Part shown: one piece after another, positions 1 to 5,217 of the stretch
How the letters are laid out: the number at the start of each line of letters is the position of its first letter
Numbering within the stretch: position 1 is the stretch's first letter
Assembly (NCBI GenBank): GCA_938018045.1
Contig: CALIIP010000109.1
Span: 1-6,320, forward strand
Reading direction: 5' to 3'
Source of the DNA: an uncultured Flavobacteriaceae bacterium
GTDB lineage: Bacteria; Bacteroidota; Bacteroidia; Flavobacteriales; Flavobacteriaceae
DNA: 6,320 bases
Program-made: the position numbers and the translations under genes
The notes under the pieces: model-generated
Seen by the model: only the letters and a program-made list of their open reading frames with translations
Database searches by the model: none
Told to the model about the DNA's origin: nothing

Positions 1-822
1 ATTACCTCCCTCTATGATTCTGCCCGTCCTGAAATATATCAGCGAGTAAATATTAAACATACCAAAGAAGTTTTTGAATTTCTTCAAAACATAGTCAATC
101 GTAACCAAGATCAACAAACATTTGATGAGGCTAGAGGCAAAATGGCAGACCTTTTAGATAAATCGGTACAATCCCAAGGAGACCTTGCTAATGAACCTAC
201 CGAAGCATATACCATTCAAGAATACGATAGATTTGATCTTTCTAAATTCAATATAGAAGAACTCAAAAAAGAATTCAAAGAAAAGAAACATAAGCACATT
301 GCTTTTACAGATTTAAGAGAGTTGCTGCAGTACAAACTGAGGCAAATGCTAAGAGGTAATAGTACTTACGTACATTTCGTTATTCGCTACGAACAAATCA
401 TTGATTCCTACAACTCAGACAGTATTAGTCTTCAAGAAGCATTGGACGGTCTCGGTGAAATTTTGGGGGATATGTCAAAATCAGAAGAGGAACGAGTGAG
501 TATGGGGATGACACCTGAACAAAAAGAGATTTTCGATTTATTGAAGAAAGATACATTAACCAAAGCAGAAAGAAAACGTGTAGAAAAAGCAGCTATTGAA
601 TTGTTTGACTATTTGGATGGGGAGAAAGGTCGAGTATTGGTAGTAGACTGGCATAAAACTAAACAAACAAGAGAGAAAGTTAAAACGGCTATTGTTAAAG
701 TGCTATCAGAGCATTTACCAGAATCTTATGGTCGAGCGGAATTTACTAAGAAAATGGATAAAGTCTTTCAGCGATTTCGTGAACGAGCAGAGGGTGATAG
801 TAGAGATAATGCGGCAGCGTAG
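1..822 (+). CDS. hsdR: Type I restriction enzyme R subunit (HsdR), C-terminal part, 5' end outside the window
   Basis: The frame is open from base 1 to the TAG at 820-822 (273 residues), so the gene begins upstream. The ATG at 142 is internal and not the start. HsdR is the ATP-driven translocase and endonuclease subunit of type I restriction complexes with HsdM and HsdS. What is visible is only the helical C-terminal region that docks on the methyltransferase core. The nuclease and helicase motifs would lie upstream. Hallmarks are KHKHIAFTDLRELLQYKL (about residues 96-113), the NSTYVHFVIRYEQIIDSYN stretch, and near the end VDWHKTKQTREKVKTAI and HLPESYGRAEF, typical of HsdR C-termini. No hsdM or hsdS is in the window; they may lie upstream. 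The end looks intact, with a natural polar tail. A candidate weak terminator follows. The family call is firm; the subtype is not determined. Confidence 0.86.
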   Translation: MTSLYDSARPEIYQRVNIKHTKEVFEFLQNIVNRNQDQQTFDEARGKMADLLDKSVQSQGDLANEPTEAYTIQEYDRFDLSKFNIEELKKEFKEKKHKHIAFTDLRELLQYKLRQMLRGNSTYVHFVIRYEQIIDSYNSDSISLQEALDGLGEILGDMSKSEEERVSMGMTPEQKEIFDLLKKDTLTKAERKRVEKAAIELFDYLDGEKGRVLVVDWHKTKQTREKVKTAIVKVLSEHLPESYGRAEFTKKMDKVFQRFRERAEGDSRDNAAA

Positions 823-829
823 TTTATAA

Positions 830-880
830 CTGACTCAAACTAATACTTGTCAGCTACCCAATGAGGTAATATTGGCTTTT
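830..880 (+). terminator. Possible weak terminator after hsdR
   Basis: Two overlapping small dyads follow the hsdR stop. CTGAC at 830-834 can pair with GTCAG at 849-853, and CCAAT at 858-862 can pair with ATTGG at 871-875. The second is followed by CTTTTCTTCC. The stems are only 5 bp, so termination would be weak, and part of the hsdR transcript may read into the Kiwa genes. Confidence 0.28.
847..874 (+). promoter_or_regulatory. Candidate Bacteroidota-type promoter for the kwaA-kwaB unit
   Basis: TTG at 847-849 and TAATATTG at 867-874 are 17 bases apart. They resemble the Bacteroidota -33 (TTTG) and -7 (TAnnTTTG) boxes, with one mismatch in the -7 box. The site lies 33-60 bases before the GTG start of kwaA. 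It overlaps the weak hairpin, so it is one of two readings of this stretch. Confidence 0.22.
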
Positions 881-906
881 CTTCCTAAATCAAGAATAAA
901 GAAATT

Positions 907-1461
907 GTGCTTAATAGACTAACTAAAATATTACTTGTAGCAACATCACTTGCCCCAATATTATTGACATATTGGTTTACAGGTCAAGTGAATAGTTACA
1001 ACAATTCATTGTCATGGTTAGAAAACTTAAAGTGCAACTGGAATATTGGTATAAGTTTATTGATTACAACTATAATTTTAACCTCTTTTTGCAGATTAAT
1101 TATTTTTCAAGCAAAAAAACATTTAGAAGTTATACCTATAGAAATAGATGAAATAAAAACAAGTGATAATGAAGCATTAGGATTTGTGCTTGTTTACTTA
1201 CTGCCATTAGCAGGTCAGGTAACGAATAATTTTAATTTACCTGTTCTTATTTTTATTGGAGCTTTATTCTTTTTTATAGTTGCAACGTCAAATGCGTATC
1301 ATTTCAATCCATTATTGAGTATTCTCGGATACCATTTTTATGAGGTTAAATTAAAGAGTGGTGTAACATATATAATGATTTCTAAGAGAAACCTTAGAAA
1401 AAGTAAAAAAATTGAAAAAGTCGGTCTTTTGACCGAATATATGATAATTGATAAAAGTTAA
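907..1461 (+). CDS. kwaA: KwaA-like four-helix membrane protein of the Kiwa anti-phage system
   Basis: This 184-residue protein has four hydrophobic segments (about residues 7-25, 47-67, 91-103 and 111-129) and a basic cytoplasmic tail with FNPLLSILGYHFYEV and YIMISKRNL. Size, four-helix layout and tail fit KwaA, the inner-membrane sensor that assembles with KwaB and detects infection at the envelope. The start is GTG at 907: the frame is closed by TAA at 886-888, no ATG lies between, and the next in-frame Met is after the last helix. No Shine-Dalgarno is visible. The stop at 1459-1461 is 3 bases before the ATG of the kwaB-like gene, so the two are almost certainly co-transcribed and translationally coupled. 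The assignment rests on topology plus the DUF4868-like partner, not on a database match. An unrelated membrane protein is the main alternative. Confidence 0.7.
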   Translation: MLNRLTKILLVATSLAPILLTYWFTGQVNSYNNSLSWLENLKCNWNIGISLLITTIILTSFCRLIIFQAKKHLEVIPIEIDEIKTSDNEALGFVLVYLLPLAGQVTNNFNLPVLIFIGALFFFIVATSNAYHFNPLLSILGYHFYEVKLKSGVTYIMISKRNLRKSKKIEKVGLLTEYMIIDKS

Positions 1462-1464
1462 AAC

Positions 1465-2013
1465 ATGATAAATCTTTTTGCGCTAATTAAAAATAACGAT
1501 GAAATGGGTCTACAAAGAATTCCATTGAAAGCTAATGTTCAGCAAGAAATAAATAATGCATTTATAGATCAGAGTATTAAAATGTTGGCAGAAAAAGAAG
1601 AAATAATTTATTCAGGAGATTATAAGGCAAGTTCTGATGAAGTCTATAGTATTGAAAATTACGAATTGCCAAATGAAATTACCCTTGCATTAGAGAATAT
1701 TCTAGATGCAGAAATATTTGATATAAACGATTATGAAGGAAAAATATCTGCAATAGTTTCCAAATCTGATGATGCGGAAAATGATTTTATCGGATTTCAG
1801 AGCTTTGATACACGAAGAGTAATAAATAGAGGGCTATCTCTTTGGTTCTCAAACGATGTTTATGGACGATATAATGAAAGAGGTATTTCTATTCCAGCAA
1901 AAATGGACGTCCTATTTAAGGATAATAAGATTTACTTCCAGTCTTTTGTTCTAGCTAACAGGATTCTAAATCTAAGGTTCATTTATGAAAGTAGCTACAC
2001 AAGAGGATGTTGA
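1465..2013 (+). CDS. kwaB: KwaB-like (DUF4868) protein, N-terminal part before a frameshift
   Basis: This 182-residue reading frame starts at ATG 1465, 3 bases after kwaA. KwaB is the cytoplasmic Kiwa effector; it works with KwaA at the membrane, binds DNA and suppresses phage replication and late expression (family knowledge). The sequence shows the pattern expected of DUF4868: an acidic, mixed N-terminal region, then a core around residues 124-165 with GLSLWFSNDVYGRYN and KMDVLFKDNKIYFQSF, leading into LANRILNL (163-170). After residue 170 family-like sequence stops. The remaining 12 residues (from R171, FIYESSYTRGC) are out-of-frame read-through ending at TGA 2011-2013. The matching C-terminal half continues in the next frame from 1976. 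Joined there, the two parts give about 286 residues, close to the ~300 usual for KwaB. This half alone is unlikely to be functional. Confidence 0.66.
   Translation: MINLFALIKNNDEMGLQRIPLKANVQQEINNAFIDQSIKMLAEKEEIIYSGDYKASSDEVYSIENYELPNEITLALENILDAEIFDINDYEGKISAIVSKSDDAENDFIGFQSFDTRRVINRGLSLWFSNDVYGRYNERGISIPAKMDVLFKDNKIYFQSFVLANRILNLRFIYESSYTRGC
1972..1985 (+). other. Frameshift junction in kwaB
   Basis: Frame 1 reads CTA (1972-1974), AGG, TTC and so on. Frame 2 has a stop, TAA, at 1973-1975 and opens with GGT at 1976. Skipping one base at 1975 joins ...ANRILNL to GSFMKVATQEDVDAF..., restoring a continuous KwaB-like chain. An extra A or G in the AAGG tract at 1974-1977 would explain it. The cause may be a real mutation, an assembly error, or less likely recoding. 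Confidence 0.6.
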
Positions 2014-2326
2014 TGCTTTTGTAGAAAATGATGCTTTTGAATTCGAGGATGCAATTGGTTTTAGAGATGATTTAACTTCAACGATAAAAAAGAAATTAAG
2101 ATTAATTGTTCAGAACGGTTTAATTGATTCAGTTGATTCAAGCACAATCTATCAAAGAGCAAGAGAAATGGATATTGATTTAGAACTAAACGAAGAAGGC
2201 AATAAATTAAAAATCCCAAGAGATAAAAATAAAGTCAAAGAATTAATTCAGCTTCTTAATGAAGATTACTTTATCTCACTACTTTCAGAAACAAAATATA
2301 TAACAAACTCAAAGAGAAAAAAATAA
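1985..2326 (+). CDS. kwaB: KwaB-like (DUF4868) protein, C-terminal part after the frameshift
   Basis: The frame opens at GGT 1976, just after a TAA at 1973-1975, and its first ATG is 1985. It ends at TAA 2324-2326 and gives 113 residues from that ATG. The first residues, MKVATQEDVDAFVE, match the 'AT-x-E-D/E-hydrophobic-x-x-F' segment that follows the core strand of DUF4868 proteins. They directly complement the LANRILNL end of the preceding reading frame. The rest is helical and charged (KKKLRLIVQNGLID, NKVKELIQLLNEDYF) and closes with a basic tail, KRKK, a natural-looking C-terminus. It overlaps the upstream frame by 29 bases and has no ribosome binding site of its own. I take it as the distal part of one gene, not as a separate gene. 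An independent start at 1985 cannot be excluded. Confidence 0.64.
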   Translation: MKVATQEDVDAFVENDAFEFEDAIGFRDDLTSTIKKKLRLIVQNGLIDSVDSSTIYQRAREMDIDLELNEEGNKLKIPRDKNKVKELIQLLNEDYFISLLSETKYITNSKRKK

Positions 2327-2344
2327 AGACTGCCAATAATATGC

Positions 2345-2381
2345 ATGAAACCATAGCTTTTATTCGGTGGCTACGCTTCAT
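2345..2381 (+). other. Imperfect hairpin between kwaB and the fusion gene
   Basis: The 87-base gap after kwaB contains ATGAA (2345-2349) pairing with TTCAT (2377-2381) and TAGC (2354-2357) pairing with GCTA (2370-2373), separated by a small internal loop. It lacks a T-tract, so a terminator is doubtful. It may mark a boundary between the Kiwa unit and the next gene, or act as an mRNA processing or stability element. Confidence 0.4.
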
Positions 2382-2413
2382 ATGTTAATCTTATTGTCAT
2401 CAATAATTAAAAA

Positions 2414-4012
2414 ATGCCAGAGCCAAAAATAGTTATCCAAAATTTCGTCAAATTATTACGAAAAAAATTAAAAGGAACTAGTTCACTTGTTCTTCAAATT
2501 TCAGATTTTGGATTAATTCAAAATGATGAATATTCAACAATTGTTAACGGGCTAGATTGGAGAAAAGAACTAAATGGAAAGTATGATTTTATTTTTGGGG
2601 ATTTACCATTTGGGTTAAATCGAGTTCGAATTAGTCCTGAGTTTAAAATTAAAGTTCCACGAAATTGGTCTGATATAATAGATTCATTAAGATATTTATC
2701 AGATAATGGCAGAGCATTTTATTTAGTTGAACCATCTATTATTTTGTCAGCACAAGGAATCCTTTTTACTGAATATTTAGCAGATAGAAGTTTTTTTATT
2801 AATGCAATTTTTAGTCCACCTGAAAAATTACTTTATCCTTTAACATCTTTTAGACCAATGATAATTGGAATTGAGAAAGTTAAATCCGAAAAATATTATA
2901 TAGGAGAACTAGGTGAAGATAATATAGATGAAATTTTAGATAATTATGTACAAAATCAGAACTCAAAAAAATTAGAACAAGGGTTACTTATAGAGAAAGA
3001 ACTATTTAAATCTTTTAGTAACTTCAAAGTAAACAAGCAAATAGAGAATCTACAAACTCAATATAAAGAATACTTGAGTTACGAACTAAATGAAATTGCA
3101 AAGGAGATAAATCTAACAAGAGTGCAATTTGAAGATATACCAAATTCTATCTATATACCCAGAATAGGGACTTCTGCACCTACATCTAATATTGGTGAAA
3201 TAAAGATAAAACATCAGAATATTTTTCAAGTAGTTCTTAATGAAAGTATCGTTAAAGCAGCATATCTCAGTTTATTCTTTAAATCAGAAATTGGCAAACT
3301 GACTCTTAGTTCTTTAACAAAAGACAGCTTTATTCCAAGTATAAACAAATCATCAATCAAAAAATGTATTGTCGCAATTCCGACAATTAATGAACAAGAG
3401 ATTTTAATTCATACAAATAGAAAATTAAATGAATTACAACAGACAATTGATGAATTGAAGAGTGAACTTAGTCTGAATCCTCGAAACGCAAACGTAATCT
3501 TAGAACAATTCGACTCGATTTTAAACCCATTAAAAAAAATTACAATCGAAGATGAAATATTAGGCGTGATTAGGCAAGGAGAGGGTAAGACTATAGAATT
3601 TAAACAAACATTCTCAAAAAACATAAGGACGAATAAAAGAGATAAAGAAATTCAAAAATCGACATTAAAAAACATTGTAGGGTTTTTGAATGCTGACGGA
3701 GGGATTCTTTTAGTGGGTGTGTCAGATAATGGAGAAGTAACTGGAGTTGGAGATGATTATTTTAAATCAGATGATAACTATCTGTTGAATTTTAAAAACT
3801 TATTAAACTCAAAAATTGGTGCTGAATTCTATCCATTAATAGATTTTAATTTGCATAATGTTCTAGGCAAAAAGGTTTTAAAAATTATTTGTAAAGCATC
3901 AGCCGACCCTTGCTTTTATGAAGATAAGGAGTTTTATGTTAGAACAAATCCAGCAACTGATCGATTAGAAGGAAAAAAACAAATGGAATATATAAGAAAG
4001 AGATTTAGTTAA
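2414..4012 (+). CDS. Methyltransferase-like / HsdS-like / AlbA_2 (Schlafen-type) fusion protein, putative defence effector
   Basis: This 532-residue protein has three recognisable parts. Residues 1-160 resemble the second half of an N6-adenine methyltransferase: KYDFIFGDLPFGLNR (56-70) occupies the place of the NPPF/Y motif IV, followed by WSDIIDSLRYLSDNGRAFYL and SFRPMIIGIE. No SAM-binding motif I (D-x-A-x-G-x-G) precedes it, so catalysis is doubtful. Residues ~215-356 look like a type I specificity subunit: a recognition-domain end (AAYLSLFFKSEIG, then IKKCIVAIPTINEQEI) and a coiled coil (332-356). Residues 378-532 form an AlbA_2 domain: E390, E395 and K397 in the EGKTIEFK motif, then FLNADGGILLVGVSDNGEVTGV (two overlapping segments, 424-445). 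AlbA_2 domains bind nucleic acid, and some Schlafen relatives are nucleases. The start is fixed by TAA at 2408-2410. No separate partner gene is visible. I infer DNA recognition coupled to a nucleic-acid-acting domain; function is unproven. Confidence 0.7.
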   Translation: MPEPKIVIQNFVKLLRKKLKGTSSLVLQISDFGLIQNDEYSTIVNGLDWRKELNGKYDFIFGDLPFGLNRVRISPEFKIKVPRNWSDIIDSLRYLSDNGRAFYLVEPSIILSAQGILFTEYLADRSFFINAIFSPPEKLLYPLTSFRPMIIGIEKVKSEKYYIGELGEDNIDEILDNYVQNQNSKKLEQGLLIEKELFKSFSNFKVNKQIENLQTQYKEYLSYELNEIAKEINLTRVQFEDIPNSIYIPRIGTSAPTSNIGEIKIKHQNIFQVVLNESIVKAAYLSLFFKSEIGKLTLSSLTKDSFIPSINKSSIKKCIVAIPTINEQEILIHTNRKLNELQQTIDELKSELSLNPRNANVILEQFDSILNPLKKITIEDEILGVIRQGEGKTIEFKQTFSKNIRTNKRDKEIQKSTLKNIVGFLNADGGILLVGVSDNGEVTGVGDDYFKSDDNYLLNFKNLLNSKIGAEFYPLIDFNLHNVLGKKVLKIICKASADPCFYEDKEFYVRTNPATDRLEGKKQMEYIRKRFS

Positions 4013-4029
4013 AAAGTATACTTATACTG

Positions 4030-4057
4030 CAATCTGGATAAAAAAAATTCCAGATTG
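4030..4057 (+). terminator. Perfect 9-bp inverted repeat after the fusion gene
   Basis: CAATCTGGA (4030-4038) and TCCAGATTG (4049-4057) are exact complements around a 10-base loop consisting of eight A flanked by single T. The site lies 17 bases after the stop of the fusion gene. It lacks a 3' T-run on either strand, so it may be a factor-assisted terminator or an mRNA 3'-end stabiliser. Confidence 0.45.
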
Positions 4058-4076
4058 AAAACAACATGGAAATAGG

Positions 4077-4092
4077 TAATAGGAAACAAGTT
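4077..4092 (+). repeat. 16-base direct repeat, left copy
   Basis: TAATAGGAAACAAGTT at 4077-4092 recurs exactly, in the same orientation, at 6045-6060. The two copies bracket the attC-like fold, both lipoprotein genes and the tandem-repeat array. Each copy lies inside an inverted repeat. A shorter shared block, CGCTTTAA, also follows both (4121-4128 and 6131-6138). Confidence 0.6.
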
Positions 4093-4157
4093 AGCTTCCT
4101 GTCTGATAATCCACTCTTCTCGCTTTAAGTCTTGGCAAGAAGGAAGTACCTGTTTCT
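4082..4157. other. Nested inverted repeats in the non-coding stretch 4013-4283
   Basis: Three nested stems can form: GAAACA (4083-4088) with TGTTTC (4151-4156), CTTCCT (4095-4100) with AGGAAG (4141-4146), and an apical TCTT (4130-4133) with AAGA (4137-4140); CTTCT 4116-4120 with AGAAG 4138-4142 is an alternative. AGGAA 4081-4085 can also pair locally with TTCCT 4096-4100. The stems line up in order, which suggests a folded RNA or a single-stranded DNA structure. I recognise no known RNA family. The surrounding stretch 4013-4283 has no gene. Confidence 0.38.
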
Positions 4158-4211
4158 ACAACTATTGGAGGCAATCTAAAAATGGCTCACATTGATCATA
4201 GGCGTTGATAT

Positions 4212-4266
4212 GTTCAACCTTGCATAGCCTAAAAAGGCTGTACGGGAGGTGTGCTGATCGTTGGAC
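4212..4266 (+). other. attC-like integron recombination site
   Basis: GTTCAAC (4212-4218) fits the RYYYAAC box and GTTGGAC (4260-4266) fits GTTRRRY; they pair with one G-T wobble. Inside, GCATAGCC (4222-4229) pairs with GGTGTGC (4248-4254) and leaves G4227 unpaired, like the extrahelical base of attC sites. Spacers are 3 and 5 bases; the loop is 16-18 bases. A gene starts 17 bases after the right box, as in integron cassettes. Against it: total length is 55 bases, at or just under the usual minimum; the left spacer is short; no integrase gene is in the window. A competing hairpin AGCCT-AAAA-AGGCT lies at 4226-4239. Confidence 0.42.
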
Positions 4267-4283
4267 ACCATTAAAAAGAAAAA

Positions 4284-4466
4284 ATGAAAAACTTAATCAA
4301 ACAAACAATAGTCTTAACAATCATGCTACTATCATTTTCAAGTTGTGAAAGTCTAATAAAATTTGAAATAGCTAGATTGAAATTCATGATTATGGCTCCA
4401 TTCGTAATGGTATTATTTATTATCATTATTTCATTCTTCGAAAAGGATAGTAACAAAAAAAAATAA
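4284..4466 (+). CDS. Small hypothetical lipoprotein with one membrane helix
   Basis: This 60-residue protein begins with a short basic N-terminus and a hydrophobic stretch ending in a lipobox, LLSFSSC, with Cys21 as the expected lipid-modified residue. A second hydrophobic segment spans about residues 33-52 (KFMIMAPFVMVLFIIIISFF), followed by a charged tail, EKDSNKKK. It would therefore be anchored twice, by a lipid and by a helix, most likely in the inner membrane. The start at 4284 has an A-rich leader (TTAAAAAGAAAAA) as is common in Bacteroidota. It is separated from the next lipoprotein gene by 20 bases, so the two probably share a transcript. It lies directly after the attC-like fold, as a cassette gene would. 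I recognise no family. A role in immunity or envelope stress is possible, but nothing in the sequence shows it. Confidence 0.62.
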   Translation: MKNLIKQTIVLTIMLLSFSSCESLIKFEIARLKFMIMAPFVMVLFIIIISFFEKDSNKKK

Positions 4467-4486
4467 TCACTACTAAAAAAAAAATC

Positions 4487-5071
4487 ATGAAACATTTGTT
4501 TATTATTTCGCTAGTATTAATCACCTTAATTTTTTCGTGTTCCAATGATATTGAAATCTCAAAACCTGTATCAATAAATGATGGTAAGGATTTGATAAAA
4601 GCTAAACTGCAAAAAACGGCAAGTCTTGACAAACAAGAATTTGGAGAAATAAGTTTATTTGATGAGTATTATAATTCTGAAATCACACAATTTTATATGA
4701 AAGATGCAGATGACGAGCAAAGAAATTTAACGGTAGGAATACACGATAACCAAATCAGGTACATGAAGATGTTAATGCAACATGTTGGAAATACTTCTAC
4801 AAAAAATATTAACTCTCATCAAAAGAAATATACCACAATACTTCAAAAAATGATTGATGAAGAGGCTTATAAAAGAACAGGTGATGGAAAATATATGACT
4901 GTAAAAGAGAATAGCGAAACTTGGAATGTAGTGTGGTTAATTACTCAAAATGAGAAAAGTAAAGTACAGGATTATTGGACAATTATGACTCCTGAAAATG
5001 AATTAGATTATCTTAAATATATGGTACAGATGTTAAAAAATAAACCTAGTATAAAGACAACAATAATGTAA
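4487..5071 (+). CDS. Hypothetical lipoprotein, possibly surface-exposed
   Basis: This 194-residue protein has a type II signal peptide: hydrophobic residues 4-16 and a LIFSC lipobox with Cys18. The mature N-terminus reads C-SNDIE, which resembles the SDDFE-like lipoprotein export signal that sends lipoproteins to the cell surface in Flavobacterium; this points to the outer leaflet, by inference. The mature part is hydrophilic and acidic-basic mixed, with no further membrane segment. It appears as an alpha/beta region with an aromatic stretch SETWNVVWLITQ (143-154), then VQDYWTIMTPENELDYLKYM. I recognise no catalytic motif or named family. The start at 4487 is supported by the signal peptide and an A-rich leader. 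It follows the small lipoprotein gene by 20 bases and is followed by a terminator-like hairpin at 5095-5127, so this gene probably ends the transcript. Confidence 0.72.
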   Translation: MKHLFIISLVLITLIFSCSNDIEISKPVSINDGKDLIKAKLQKTASLDKQEFGEISLFDEYYNSEITQFYMKDADDEQRNLTVGIHDNQIRYMKMLMQHVGNTSTKNINSHQKKYTTILQKMIDEEAYKRTGDGKYMTVKENSETWNVVWLITQNEKSKVQDYWTIMTPENELDYLKYMVQMLKNKPSIKTTIM

Positions 5072-5094
5072 AAAAAGGGTGTAGAATATTAAAA

Positions 5095-5127
5095 CCTAAA
5101 AAGTGAGGTCACACCCACTTTTTCAGG
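5095..5127 (+). terminator. Terminator-like hairpin after the lipoprotein genes
   Basis: CCTAAAAAGTG (5095-5105) pairs with CACTTTTTCAGG (5116-5127) with one bulged base, giving an 11-bp stem whose descending arm contains the T-run. It lies 23 bases after the stop at 5071. GGGTGT at 5077-5082 can instead pair with ACACCC at 5111-5116, disrupting part of this stem. That would be an alternative fold like an antiterminator, but may be chance. Confidence 0.58.
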
Positions 5128-5143
5128 CTTTATGTTGAACGAA

Positions 5144-5204
5144 GCGGGACCAAGAAGAAGCTATGGGTTTTCAATTAATCGAGGAGAAAATTAAAAGCTC
5201 CCGC
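5144..5204. other. Nested inverted repeat just before the tandem array
   Basis: GCGGGA (5144-5149) pairs with TCCCGC (5199-5204); inside, AGCT (5160-5163) with AGCT (5196-5199, sharing base 5199) and TTTTC (5168-5172) with GAAAA (5186-5190) line up as further stems. It lies 13 bases before the first tandem unit and may be the left boundary of that array. No gene is seen here. Confidence 0.35.
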
Positions 5205-5217
5205 AGTAGCTAAAAGA

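Noticed and set aside
142..822. ATG 142 as a gene start
   Set aside because: The frame is open to base 1 with HsdR-like helical sequence before the ATG, so the gene starts outside the window.
1971..1978. Ty1-like programmed +1 frameshift (CTT AGG C) in kwaB
   Set aside because: The site reads CTA AGG T. A +1 slip of the Leu tRNA would place it on TAA, so the known mechanism does not fit; only a generic rare-codon effect remains.
3409..3624. Minus-strand 71-codon frame inside the fusion gene
   Set aside because: It lies fully antisense to a well-supported coding region, and its composition is that of a shadow frame.
4271..4632. Two minus-strand frames (4271-4495 and 4426-4632)
   Set aside because: They are antisense to lipoprotein genes that have clear signal peptides; the hydrophobic minus-strand sequences reflect A/T-rich complement.
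5077..5140. Second attC-like site ending in GTTGAAC at 5134-5140
   Set aside because: GTTGAAC fits the right box, but there is no matching RYYYAAC box upstream and no aligned inner boxes.
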